From positions 1 to 64,000 of the forward strand of contig JADBYA010000034.1 in assembly GCA_020403245.1 (NCBI GenBank): 64,000 nt of DNA, read 5' to 3'. Below, piece by piece: positions 56,232 through 64,000 of the stretch. A model generated the notes under the pieces. That model ran no database searches and was not told where the DNA came from. It saw only the letters and a list, made by a program, of their open reading frames with translations. The DNA comes from Flavobacterium sp. (GTDB lineage: Bacteria > Bacteroidota > Bacteroidia > Flavobacteriales > Flavobacteriaceae). Within the stretch, counting starts at the first letter, position 1; each line of letters begins with the position of its first letter. The position numbers and the translations under genes are program-made.

Positions 56232-57395
56232 CACCGCCGGCTGATAATTCTGCTTGTCAATAATCATCTTCGATAAAATTTCTCTAAGAATTTCTGAAGT
56301 TCCACCACCTATAGGTCCCAATCTACTATCTCGTAATAAACGCGCCAATGGATACTCTTCCATATAGCCGTAACCTCCAAGCATTTGCAAACAGCTATAA
56401 ATGGCTTCATCCGCTACTTTGGTTGATTTTAGTTTCGCCATAGTGGCTTCTTTTACCACATATTCTCCTTTGTCTAATCTGGCTACCGCGGCATAATTAA
56501 ATATCTTACAATGTTCTACCTCTGTAGCATGATCAACCATGTTATGTCGCAACGCTTGAAACTTGTTGATGGTGGTTCCAAATGCTTGGCGCTGTGACAT
56601 ATAATCGAGTGTATAATCAATAGCATATTCGGCTCTTGCGTGTGCATTGACAGCCATAATTAATCGTTCTAAAGCAAAATGTTGCATGATGTAAGGAAAT
56701 CCTTTATCAGCTTCACCCATAAGATTTTCTTCTGGAATTTCAACATTATCAAAGGCAATCTCAGCAGTATCGGAAGCTCTCCAACCCAATTTATCCAACT
56801 TTGTTGCATTAATTCCTTTTAGATTTGTATCCATTAAGAATATACTTATTCCTTTATTTCCAATGTCTGGACTTGTTTTAGCAGCAACTATATAATAATC
56901 AGCATAAACACCGTTTGTAATAAAGGTTTTGGATCCGTTTATGACATATTTATTCCCTTTTTTTACAGCTGTGGTTCGCATTCCTGCTACATCACTTCCA
57001 CCAAAAGGTTCTGTAATACACATCGCTCCAATTTTATCGCCTGAAATACTTGGCGCTAAATAATCCTGCTTGATTCGTTCATCGCCTTCAGCATTTAAAT
57101 GCGTCATGGCTAAATAGGCATGTGCCCACATGGCTGCAGCAAAACCAGAAGATTTAATCTTTTGAAGTTCTTCTAAAAACACTACGGTGTAAAACAAATC
57201 CAAGTTCAATCCGCCATAAGCTTCGGGGTACGCTATTCCGAAAAAACCCATATCGCCAAACTTTTTCCAAATAAAACGTTCAATGGTTCCCGTTTTTTCC
57301 CATTTCTCAATGTGAGGCACGACTTCTATTTGTAAAAAATTACGCAAACTCTCTCTAAACAATTCGTGTTCTTCTGTAAAATATGTTGAATTCAT
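56226..57395 (-). CDS. Acyl-CoA dehydrogenase
   Basis: 389 residues, FAD-dependent alpha-beta dehydrogenation of acyl-CoA. N-terminal, middle and C-terminal ACAD domains are intact, with MCITEPFGGSDVAGMRT and GGYGYMEEYPLARLLRDSR. The usual catalytic Glu near the C-terminus (EGT in MCAD) is Gly here (GGGTSEI); E243 in FALERLIMA takes the place used in isovaleryl- and long-chain enzymes. Chain length and pathway not determinable. The stop codon is formed by the adjacent word repeat. Confidence 0.93.
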   Translation of the reverse strand: MNSTYFTEEHELFRESLRNFLQIEVVPHIEKWEKTGTIERFIWKKFGDMGFFGIAYPEAYGGLNLDLFYTVVFLEELQKIKSSGFAAAMWAHAYLAMTHLNAEGDERIKQDYLAPSISGDKIGAMCITEPFGGSDVAGMRTTAVKKGNKYVINGSKTFITNGVYADYYIVAAKTSPDIGNKGISIFLMDTNLKGINATKLDKLGWRASDTAEIAFDNVEIPEENLMGEADKGFPYIMQHFALERLIMAVNAHARAEYAIDYTLDYMSQRQAFGTTINKFQALRHNMVDHATEVEHCKIFNYAAVARLDKGEYVVKEATMAKLKSTKVADEAIYSCLQMLGGYGYMEEYPLARLLRDSRLGPIGGGTSEILREILSKMIIDKQNYQPAVK

Positions 57396-57426
57396 ATAAA
57401 TAATACTGATTTTTTTAAGCTATTTT

Positions 57427-58290
57427 TTAAAATTCCAAATATAAGGCAATTATCTTTATCTTATCAATAGGGAATCCTTTAATTTTTGACAAATCTTCTG
57501 TCTTGATATCACCGTTCATACTCCGGTAAATGACAATATCTTTAGCTAAAGCATATCTGAAAAAAGGAAATTGAGATAACTCCTTAACCGAAGCATTGTT
57601 AATGTTAATCCTTTTAATTTTTGGAGCCGATTTTACTTTAAAGTGCTTATTCAGGTTTTCAATTACTTCTGTAGATAAACCCCAAATGTCATTCATTTGC
57701 TCCATAGAAACGAAAGCGCCATACTTTTCTTTTTCTGTTAAAATCCTGTCTGATATTTTATCGCCTATGCCATAAACTTTCATCAAATCTTCTTTGCTAG
57801 CTTCATTGATATCAAGAATAATAACTTTTTCAGCTTTAGAATCATTTTTCTTTTCAAAATGTTGGTAATTATTTTTTTTATTCTGAACCCAATCGGGAAA
57901 TTTGAAATAAGGAGAAATAGCTTTTAATAACGAATCCGAAACCTTGGTCACCGCTTGAAATTCAGAAGCTGAATTAACAAATTTATTTTGCTTCCGAAAA
58001 GCAAGTAATCGGTCAATCTCTTCGACGGACATTCCTAATTTATATCCTTTAAAATCGGTTATAAAATTGGGATTAAACGGATAAATGGTAGGTTTATAAT
58101 TGGCCTGTTGAAGTTTTACACTATCAATAATATTCTGATTTGCGAGCCATGTTGTTTTTTCTTTTTTTGTATTTTCTGAAGGTTTTAAATCAACAAAAAA
58201 ATATATTCCTTGAAGTATGACTATAATTAGAAAAAGTAAAATAATACCAATTCGTTGACTTTTGGAGTAATGTAAAATAGATTTTAGCAT
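57427..58290 (-). CDS. ComEA-like helix-hairpin-helix protein
   Basis: 287 residues. An N-terminal membrane helix (about 13-32), then two or three helix-hairpin-helix units (ILDINEASKEDLMKVYGIGDKISDRIL, RININNASVKELSQFPF, in parts) as in the ComEA competence protein. Likely a membrane-anchored DNA-binding protein. In Bacteroidota such proteins are often called only by domain, and no competence genes are next to it. Confidence 0.85.
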   Translation of the reverse strand: MLKSILHYSKSQRIGIILLFLIIVILQGIYFFVDLKPSENTKKEKTTWLANQNIIDSVKLQQANYKPTIYPFNPNFITDFKGYKLGMSVEEIDRLLAFRKQNKFVNSASEFQAVTKVSDSLLKAISPYFKFPDWVQNKKNNYQHFEKKNDSKAEKVIILDINEASKEDLMKVYGIGDKISDRILTEKEKYGAFVSMEQMNDIWGLSTEVIENLNKHFKVKSAPKIKRININNASVKELSQFPFFRYALAKDIVIYRSMNGDIKTEDLSKIKGFPIDKIKIIALYLEF

Positions 58291-58311
58291 GAAAATGTTT
58301 CCATTTAAAAT

Positions 58312-58539
58312 TTATAAATCAAAAACGGAGGTTCTTTTGCCCCGAATTAAATCTTTTAATTTAATCCAAAAAGCTAAGGTTAAATAAACCCCAAATCCTA
58401 ATCCCGCGGTTACAAAAGTGATGTAAATAAAAAACAAACGAACATCAGAAGCTCTCATTCCCAGCCGGTCAGCCATACGAGAGGAAACATGAAATCCATG
58501 TTTTTCGAAGAAATATTTTAATTGTATGACGGGTGACAT
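58312..58539 (-). CDS. PspC-domain membrane protein
   Basis: 75 residues. Matches the PspC family: RMADRLGMRASDVRLFFIYITFVTAGLGFGVYLTLAFWIKL with one membrane helix. PspC links envelope stress to the phage-shock response in enterobacteria; here no pspA or pspF is near. Between the ComEA-like and DUF2851 genes, probably co-transcribed. Confidence 0.87.
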   Translation of the reverse strand: MSPVIQLKYFFEKHGFHVSSRMADRLGMRASDVRLFFIYITFVTAGLGFGVYLTLAFWIKLKDLIRGKRTSVFDL

Positions 58540-58562
58540 TTGTTATTTATTTAAAAATAAAA

Positions 58563-59831
58563 TTACGATTTTAATAATTCAATTCCAATAGCGCACTGCA
58601 AACATTTCTTTTGATTGCAGTATTCATTTTTTAAAGCCAATAATGACTGCGTTTCAAATGCATTTTTGGATGGTATTTCAAAATGGGAGAACTTCTCAAT
58701 AACACTATTTTTTTCAGGAGAAATAGTTCGGAGCAATTCCAATAGGTCTTCCGAAATTTCCTTGCCTTGACTTTTAGCATACGCAAATTGGATAGGCACA
58801 ATAGTATTGATAAGCAACAAATCGATAAACGATTTTGAAAACTGTTTCTTTTTCTTCGGACTCTCTTTATCAAATTGATAATGGGTTTGCCAGTAATCCG
58901 AAACGGAAACGGTAAAAAGGGAATAAAATTGTTCTAAATTTTTGGCCTCTATGAGATCTGAAAATAAATGATGTTGCTTATGATACAACATCGCTAATTG
59001 CGCCAAACGAATCGTCGGAAAATTATCAGGACGATGCTTGAAAAATTGGACTGGTTCGATGATTATTTTTGCCAATTGGTATTTCTGAGAAATATAGTCA
59101 AATCTACTTTTCAAATTTTTTGCATATAAATCTTCTGCTTCCAATGGTAATAAATCGGCTTGGCCAAACAGCAACGCTTCTAAATTTTCAACTTCAAACC
59201 TTTCTTTTCGAATTAAGGAAAACGGAATGGATTTGGCCATCTTTAAAAAAGTTTCGCCATTGGTATTCAAACCAAAATTTTTGGCTAGCATATAAAACAA
59301 AACCGCTTCCCAATCATTTTCGGTTTCTTTCAAAAGTTGTTGAATGGGAACCGACTTTCGCTCTAATCGTTCAAAAAACAATCGTTCTTGCCAATTTTGT
59401 AGAACAAATGCATCAACAGTATTGATTTGATTTTCACAATAAATCCAAGTTTTCGCCGAGGTTAATTCTTGATAATTGAGCAGTACATTATTAGTTACAA
59501 AATGTTTTAGTTCCAAAACAGGAATTTCTGAATTGTCTTTTCTGAAAATTGGCGTATCATGTTCCCAAACCACATGAAGTATAACACTGTCATAAGCGGA
59601 ATCTTTTTCGTGATGGTGCAGATACCAATCGGAAGATTTAACATGAATTTCTACATTTCCTGCCCACTTTTGCTTGCCAATAACTAGTTGTGCATTAAAA
59701 AAATCGGGGCCAGCCAATTGTAAATACTGACCCACGTTTACAACAGTTAGAGCATCACCCGAAACAGTTGTTAGGTTGGAAAAGGTAAACTTCTTATATT
59801 GCCATACATAATGAAGAAAATCTTCTTTCAC
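58563..59831 (-). CDS. DUF2851 protein
   Basis: 422 residues from a GTG at 59831, which begins KEDFLHYVWQYKKFTFSNL as in the family; function unknown. WKAGNVEIHVKSSDWYLHHHEKDSAYDSVILHVVWEHD-like core (seen as VEIHVKSSDWYLHHH and VILHVVWEHD) and a C-terminal Cys pair CNQKKCLQC that may bind metal. First gene of the DUF2851-pspC-comEA unit. Confidence 0.85.
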   Translation of the reverse strand: MKEDFLHYVWQYKKFTFSNLTTVSGDALTVVNVGQYLQLAGPDFFNAQLVIGKQKWAGNVEIHVKSSDWYLHHHEKDSAYDSVILHVVWEHDTPIFRKDNSEIPVLELKHFVTNNVLLNYQELTSAKTWIYCENQINTVDAFVLQNWQERLFFERLERKSVPIQQLLKETENDWEAVLFYMLAKNFGLNTNGETFLKMAKSIPFSLIRKERFEVENLEALLFGQADLLPLEAEDLYAKNLKSRFDYISQKYQLAKIIIEPVQFFKHRPDNFPTIRLAQLAMLYHKQHHLFSDLIEAKNLEQFYSLFTVSVSDYWQTHYQFDKESPKKKKQFSKSFIDLLLINTIVPIQFAYAKSQGKEISEDLLELLRTISPEKNSVIEKFSHFEIPSKNAFETQSLLALKNEYCNQKKCLQCAIGIELLKS

Positions 59832-59887
59832 GATTCAGTATTTTTAAACTAAAGTAAGAAATTTACTTTTACACCAAAACCATTCTC

Positions 59888-61618
59888 ATGAAAAATTTGA
59901 TTTTATTTTTTGCCCTATTCTTTTTTGGAACTACTTTTTCCCAAAACTATAAAATCAGTTACCTGAAAAGTTCCAACGGAAGTTTGATAGAAAATCAAGA
60001 TCCTATTGTAGTTTTTACCAGTTCTGTTCTTACTCAAATAGGTTCGCAAAATATTTTTAACGGAAAAGCTGATTTTCCAAATGAGACTACTATTATAGAT
60101 AGAAAAACAAATTCCTTTAATCAAGTAGCTAATTTGAATGCGACTAAAACCATCCATTCTAAAGACAGCATTTCACTCGGAAAGCAAACTTTTGAATATC
60201 TAAGTGATACCCAAAAGATTTTGGGCTATCATTGCAAAAAAGCTAAAACTATTGTCAATTCCAACACTATAGAACTCTGGTATACTGATGAATTAAAAGT
60301 AAAAGGAGCGCCCACTATTTTGGGGCAGAATCTGGGGTTAGTTTTAGAAATGGTTCGGAATGGAAATTTTGTCATTAAGGCCACTAAAGTTGAGGAAATA
60401 AAACTGTTTCCGACAAAACCAGATTTATCTAAATCAATAGATATGCTGACCTATAAAGATTTGCTTTGGAAAAGTCGTTTTACAACCATTTCAGTTTTTA
60501 AAGAACAAATCATCAATTTCTCAGATGCTTCAACCCGAGGCACTCGAGCCAAAGGCGAACTGAGCAAAGCTAAAGCCGAACTGAGCGAAGCTAAATCCAA
60601 CGATAGTATTCTTTGTTTTGCCAACGGAACGATTGCTGTTCGAAAAATAAAAATCCCTGAAATAAAAGTCGGCAGTCAGATTTTTGTAGATGTTACCGAA
60701 CAATCCAATGGTGATGCTTATGACCGAACAGGTTCTTTTTTTATAATCCCAACGGATAAACCGATTTCATTTTTGGATGGAATGCGAAATGGAGTTAAAA
60801 CGTTACCAATATACAACAACGGAAACGGTAAAGAATACCAAGGTGTAGTGGCAAAAGAAAACTATAATCCCATTGTGGAATTAATGCGTTTCTTCACTCC
60901 TTTTGGCGTGAAGCAATACAACACGTTGCAACTTAAAGATAAAAATTGGGCTGAAAATGTGTTGTACCGACAAGAGGTTTCAGATTTGAGAACAATGTTG
61001 AGTGGAAAAGAGGTTTGGGTTGGTATAAATATTGGCAATTATGACAAAGGCGGTCATAAAATTTCGGTTAATATTACTATTCACGATGAAGAAGAAAGCA
61101 AAGCGATTGCATCGCAAGTAGTACCACTTTTTTGTACCAATAACATTATGGAAATGGCGGGACAAGAATATGGAACGATGTTCAACAATGACAAAGGATT
61201 AGAAGTAAACTTCAAATTGGACAAACCAATGAAAAATTGTAGGCTTCGTTATATAACAACTGGTCATGGAGGTTGGGAAAATGGCGATGAGTTTGTGCCT
61301 AAAAAAAATACAATTCTTCTTGACCGAAAAGAAGTGTTTGGTTTCACGCCATGGCGACAAGATTGTGGCTCGTATCGTTTGTCAAATCCGGCATCGGGAA
61401 ATTTTCCAAACGGATTATCATCATCCGATTACAGTCGATCCAATTGGTGTCCAGGAACGGTAACGAATCCAATATTTATTGACTTGGGCGATTTAGAGGC
61501 AGGGAATCATACCCTACAAATAAAAATTCAGCAAGGTTTACCCGAAGGTACTAGTTTTAGCGCTTGGAATGTGTCGGGAGTTTTGATTGGGGAAGAGAGA
61601 ATAGAAAATAGAAAATAG
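59888..61618 (+). CDS. PNGase F-II type peptide-N-glycosidase with N-terminal GLPGLI-like domain
   Basis: 576 residues, secreted (signal peptide about 1-19). Residues 20-175 match GLPGLI-type domains (ILGYHCKKAK, ELWYTDELKVKGAPTILG); the rest has the two PNGase F domains, with AYDRTGSFFIIP carrying the Asp that corresponds to D60 of Elizabethkingia PNGase F (D279 here) and ENGDEF the Glu corresponding to E206 (E468 here), and SNWCPGTVTNPIFIDLGDLEAG near the end. It would release N-glycans from glycoproteins outside the cell. No equivalent of E118 is evident. The linker between the parts (about 217-238) is a repeat-derived insertion. The last residues (IENRK) and the stop are repeat-derived. 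Confidence 0.88.
   Translation: MKNLILFFALFFFGTTFSQNYKISYLKSSNGSLIENQDPIVVFTSSVLTQIGSQNIFNGKADFPNETTIIDRKTNSFNQVANLNATKTIHSKDSISLGKQTFEYLSDTQKILGYHCKKAKTIVNSNTIELWYTDELKVKGAPTILGQNLGLVLEMVRNGNFVIKATKVEEIKLFPTKPDLSKSIDMLTYKDLLWKSRFTTISVFKEQIINFSDASTRGTRAKGELSKAKAELSEAKSNDSILCFANGTIAVRKIKIPEIKVGSQIFVDVTEQSNGDAYDRTGSFFIIPTDKPISFLDGMRNGVKTLPIYNNGNGKEYQGVVAKENYNPIVELMRFFTPFGVKQYNTLQLKDKNWAENVLYRQEVSDLRTMLSGKEVWVGINIGNYDKGGHKISVNITIHDEEESKAIASQVVPLFCTNNIMEMAGQEYGTMFNNDKGLEVNFKLDKPMKNCRLRYITTGHGGWENGDEFVPKKNTILLDRKEVFGFTPWRQDCGSYRLSNPASGNFPNGLSSSDYSRSNWCPGTVTNPIFIDLGDLEAGNHTLQIKIQQGLPEGTSFSAWNVSGVLIGEERIENRK
60553..60600 (+). repeat. In-frame repeat insertion in the PNGase gene
   Basis: Two tandem 21-bp copies (GGCGAACTGAGCAAAGCTAAA and GCCGAACTGAGCGAAGCTAAA, given by their shared GAACTGAGC and AAGCTAAA) encode GELSKAK-AELSEAK at the domain junction. 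The same word (GAAC-GAGCGAAGCTAAA) is inserted in prmC in another frame. Confidence 0.8.
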
Positions 61619-61674
61619 ACAAAAGACTTTCCCACCAACTTAACTTTCTATATTCTATTCTCTATTTTCTTTAT
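61598..61674. repeat. Inverted word repeat between PNGase and CBS genes
   Basis: Left arm AGAGAATAGAAAATAGAAAA (61598-61617) and right arm CTATATTCTATTCTCTATTTT (61649-61669, overlapping parts) on opposite strands; the left arm supplies the PNGase stop codon. It lies between convergent genes, and a hairpin could terminate both. Confidence 0.8.
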
Positions 61675-61682
61675 TCTTGCTA

Positions 61683-63044
61683 TTACTTTATCGAACCAAT
61701 AATATCGTGTTTAGTGATAATATGGTGCTTCCCATTTCCTAAATCGACTAAAACGGCTTGATTGTCTTTATTAATCAATTTAGAAACTTCTTCAATTGGT
61801 GCATTGGCATTTACAATTGGGTACGGTTTACCCATGATGTCTTTAATTGGTTTATCAGCCATGTCTTTGTCTTCAACATAACTACGAAACAAATCGGTTT
61901 CGTCCAAACTCCCAACAAAACCTGTGTTATCAATAACTGGAATTTGAGAAATTTTATATTTTTTTAATCGTTCAATGGCATGCGAAACTAATTCTTCGGT
62001 ACGCACCACTACCAATGGTTTGTCTTTGTGGTCTTTAATTACGTCTTCGGCTTTGGTGACCTCTTCATCTAAGAAACCTCTTTCACGCATCCAATCGTCG
62101 TTGAACATTTTCCCAACATAACGGCTTCCACTATCATGAAATAACACCACTACAACGTCATCTTTCTTGAAATGTTCTTTCAGTTGGTGCAATCCTTTGA
62201 CACAAGCACCGGCAGAGTTACCGACAAATATTCCTTCTTCGAGAGCAATTTTTCGAGTATAAACTGCGGCGTCTTTATCGGTTACTTTGGTAAAACCGTC
62301 GATTAAGGAGAAGTCAACATTTTTAGGTAAAATATCTTCCCCAATGCCTTCGGTGATATAGGAATAGATTTCGTTTTCGTCAAAAATTCCGGTTTCGTGG
62401 TATTTTTTAAATACCGAACCGTAGGTATCAATTCCCCAAACTTTTACGTTTGGATTTTTTTCTTTTAAATATTTTCCGATACCCGAAATAGTGCCACCCG
62501 TTCCTACTCCAACTACAAAATGAGTCACTTTTCCGTTGGTTTGTTCCCATATTTCGGGACCCGTTTGTTCGTAATGGGCAATGGCATTGCTGGGATTATC
62601 GTATTGATTTACGTACCAAGAATTTGGAATTTCGGTTCCTAATCTTTTGGAAACCGAATAATAAGAACGCGGATCGGTTGGTTCTACATCGGTTGGGCAA
62701 ACAATAACTTTGGCTCCAACGGCACGAAGAATGTCCATTTTTTCTTTGGATTGTTTATCGGTAATCACAAAAATACATTTATATCCTTTGACAATAGCGG
62801 CTAAAGCCAATCCCATACCCGTATTTCCAGACGTTCCTTCAATTATGGTTCCGCCAGGTTTTAGTCTTCCATCGGCCTCGGCATCTTCTACCATTTTAAG
62901 TGCCATTCTATCTTTGGTAGAATTTCCTGGATTGAATGTTTCTACTTTAGCCAATACTAAAGCATCAATTCCTTCAACAACTTTATTAAGTTTTACTAAT
63001 GGTGTATTGCCGATAGTTTCTAATATATTTTTTGCGTACTTCAT
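61683..63044 (-). CDS. PLP-dependent cystathionine beta-synthase / cysteine synthase with CBS domains
   Basis: 453 residues. Fold-type II PLP enzyme with the PLP Lys in NPGNSTKDRMALK (K44), GTSGNTGMGLALA, VGVGTGGTISGIGKYLK and GNSAGACVKGL, followed by two CBS domains (about 335-390 and 395-453). The architecture fits cystathionine beta-synthase; cysteine synthase is the alternative because the substrate cannot be read from the sequence. Upstream is a full TTG-N20-TACATTTG promoter. Monocistronic. Confidence 0.9.
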   Translation of the reverse strand: MKYAKNILETIGNTPLVKLNKVVEGIDALVLAKVETFNPGNSTKDRMALKMVEDAEADGRLKPGGTIIEGTSGNTGMGLALAAIVKGYKCIFVITDKQSKEKMDILRAVGAKVIVCPTDVEPTDPRSYYSVSKRLGTEIPNSWYVNQYDNPSNAIAHYEQTGPEIWEQTNGKVTHFVVGVGTGGTISGIGKYLKEKNPNVKVWGIDTYGSVFKKYHETGIFDENEIYSYITEGIGEDILPKNVDFSLIDGFTKVTDKDAAVYTRKIALEEGIFVGNSAGACVKGLHQLKEHFKKDDVVVVLFHDSGSRYVGKMFNDDWMRERGFLDEEVTKAEDVIKDHKDKPLVVVRTEELVSHAIERLKKYKISQIPVIDNTGFVGSLDETDLFRSYVEDKDMADKPIKDIMGKPYPIVNANAPIEEVSKLINKDNQAVLVDLGNGKHHIITKHDIIGSIK

Positions 63045-63123
63045 TCGTCTTTTTTATTGTTTTTCAATGGTCTCATGCTTTCTTAAGCTCAAATCATTTT
63101 TTAGAAAATTGAATATAGAAAAA

Positions 63124-63169
63124 AGAAATAGACTTTTCCTTTAATTAGACAAATGTAATGTCTATTTCT
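63124..63169. repeat. Perfect 10-bp inverted repeat around the CBS promoter -7
   Basis: AGAAATAGAC (63124-63133) and GTCTATTTCT (63160-63169), 26 nt apart. The same AAATAGAC word is found at 56125-56136 and 61612-61622. It may be an operator or only another word-repeat copy. Confidence 0.7.
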
Positions 63170-63181
63170 ACGGTTTCCAAA
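63150..63181 (-). promoter_or_regulatory. Promoter of the CBS-domain enzyme gene
   Basis: On the minus strand: TTTG (63181-63178), a 20-nt spacer, TACATTTG (63157-63150), a full -7 match, about 105 nt before the ATG. The -7 lies inside the loop of the inverted repeat 63124-63169. Confidence 0.6.
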
Positions 63182-63240
63182 AAATCAAATGGATTATTAA
63201 CTAACCCTGATTGGAGCGATTACCGCGCAAAAGCGAAAAG

Positions 63241-63269
63241 CAGCCCTTCGACTTCGCTCAGGATGACAA
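63241..63269. repeat. Common Flavobacterium-type intergenic word
   Basis: CAGCCCTTCGACTTCGCTCA plus GGATGACAAA. Its reverse complement contains CTGAGCGAAG, which is also in the PNGase insertion. Lies between the porin and the CBS gene. Confidence 0.6.
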
Positions 63270-63300
63270 ATTAGTTAGTACTCTTTGTTTTCTCCTAAAT

Positions 63301-64000
63301 TTATTGAAAGAAATTCCAAACCAATCCGAAACGAATTAGGAAATCACGGTAGGGATAATTGGGTGCGTTATAGTATCTGTTGCCTGTAAACCCAGCGTTG
63401 AAATGTTCAGCTTTTATAAAAATTCTGGTTTGCCGAATTCGGGCATTTATAAAAAAATCGAGCATTGGGAATGCGCCAATTTTGGTTTGATTTTGAACAA
63501 AACTTTCATTAATTACTGGATTGAAATCATTGGCATAATATTTTGAAAAATAATTGAAGGTAAAACCAGTTTGTAAATAAAGTGCTTTTTTGAAGAAATA
63601 ATCTGTGAAATACAACGTGTTACGGGTAACAAATTGCGGTACATTCAATATGGCATCTTCTTGATCTACTTGTTGGTAAAGTAGTGTATTGTCCAAGGCT
63701 AATTTCCTCCATTTGAACTCTTTACTAGCTTTTATAGAAATATAATTGATTGTTTGAGTATATTGTTTTGGGGAAATCAATTGGGTTCTAACAGGAGAAG
63801 TATCTTGGCTAAAATACAAATGGTCATCAAATGTACTTAATTGCAAGGTGGCATCTATCCATTGCGTTTTGGCAGTGGCTTCTATATTATTTATTTTCTC
63901 GTTCTTAAAATCGTTAGACCAATTATACTTCGTAAAACTACTTTGGCTCAAATTATAAATATGGTCTGGGATTTTGCTAATGAGTTGGTATTGAAAAACA
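63301..64000 (-). CDS. Putative outer-membrane porin (Porin_10 type), 5' end outside window
   Basis: At least 233 residues, the C-terminal part of a beta-barrel; the frame is open to the window edge, so a TTG seen at 63951 is not the true start. Alternating strands rich in aromatic residues (TRNTLYFTDYFFKKALYLQTGFTFNYFSKYY, in parts) and the ending YRDFLIRFGLVWNFFQ, with a terminal aromatic residue as in outer-membrane barrels. The putative-porin family PF14121 is the best guess. Substrate unknown. Confidence 0.8.
   Translation of the reverse strand, partial: VFQYQLISKIPDHIYNLSQSSFTKYNWSNDFKNEKINNIEATAKTQWIDATLQLSTFDDHLYFSQDTSPVRTQLISPKQYTQTINYISIKASKEFKWRKLALDNTLLYQQVDQEDAILNVPQFVTRNTLYFTDYFFKKALYLQTGFTFNYFSKYYANDFNPVINESFVQNQTKIGAFPMLDFFINARIRQTRIFIKAEHFNAGFTGNRYYNAPNYPYRDFLIRFGLVWNFFQ

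Overview
The window reads as chromosomal DNA of a Flavobacterium-like member of the Bacteroidota. The evidence is a low G+C content, two giant surface proteins with C-terminal type IX secretion (T9SS) sorting signals, a GLPGLI/PNGase F-II type glycosidase, Bacteroidota-restricted families (DUF2279, DUF2851, DUF3467, Porin_10), promoter-like TTG / TAnnTTTG pairs, and an rpsU gene with the rare strong Shine-Dalgarno known from Flavobacteriia. Most of the window is core genome: hisS, prmC, ribD, dnaA, dapF, mltG, degP/htrA, a long GAPDH, aconitase, a three-gene SurA-like foldase operon with moxR, prfC, the secE-nusG-rplKAJL-rpoBC block with tRNA genes and tuf, xerC, hpf and rpsU.

Layout. 1-5169: 3' part of a T9SS adhesin with BspA-type, Ig-like, calcium-binding and LamG-like parts, then hisS on the other strand. 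6768-9025: a MacB-type permease, a ~475-bp nested 14/63-bp tandem array, a broken four-helix-bundle (S23/IVP family) gene, and a second array in inverted orientation that runs into the 3' end of prmC. 9930-16632: riboflavin, HAD, YigZ, thioesterase, dnaA, phosphatase, rRNA methylase-like and lysozyme-like genes. 16730-23182: the dapF-GNAT-mltG-DUF2279 operon, a HtrA protease and GAPDH. 23247-33968: aconitase, an acyltransferase, moxR, three periplasmic foldases and RF3. 34044-40229: a small membrane protein and a second T9SS adhesin. 40657-54399: DUF3467, rpoC, rpoB, ribosomal proteins, nusG, secE, four tRNA genes and tuf, all on the minus strand. 54491-64000: hpf, xerC, rpsU, acyl-CoA dehydrogenase, ComEA-like, PspC, DUF2851, PNGase F-II type enzyme, a CBS-domain cysteine synthase/cystathionine beta-synthase homologue and a partial porin.

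The strongest unexplained signal is not a classical gene system. It is a set of short, low-complexity, mostly purine-rich DNA words that recur across the window. They build the arrays around the dead four-helix-bundle gene, sit at the ends of genes and supply their stop codons (prmC, acyl-CoA dehydrogenase, PNGase), lie between rpoB and rpoC, and have been accepted in frame inside prmC (twice) and the PNGase gene. One word occurs in prmC and the PNGase gene in different reading frames, which points to spread at the DNA level. The second notable locus is the tRNA-Thr/Tyr/Thr-tuf cluster. The tRNA-Gly usual at this position in other bacteria is absent, and the gap holds a duplicated 18-nt tRNA-Tyr 3' end and three consecutive hairpins.

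All calls rest on reading the sequence and on family knowledge; no database search was run.
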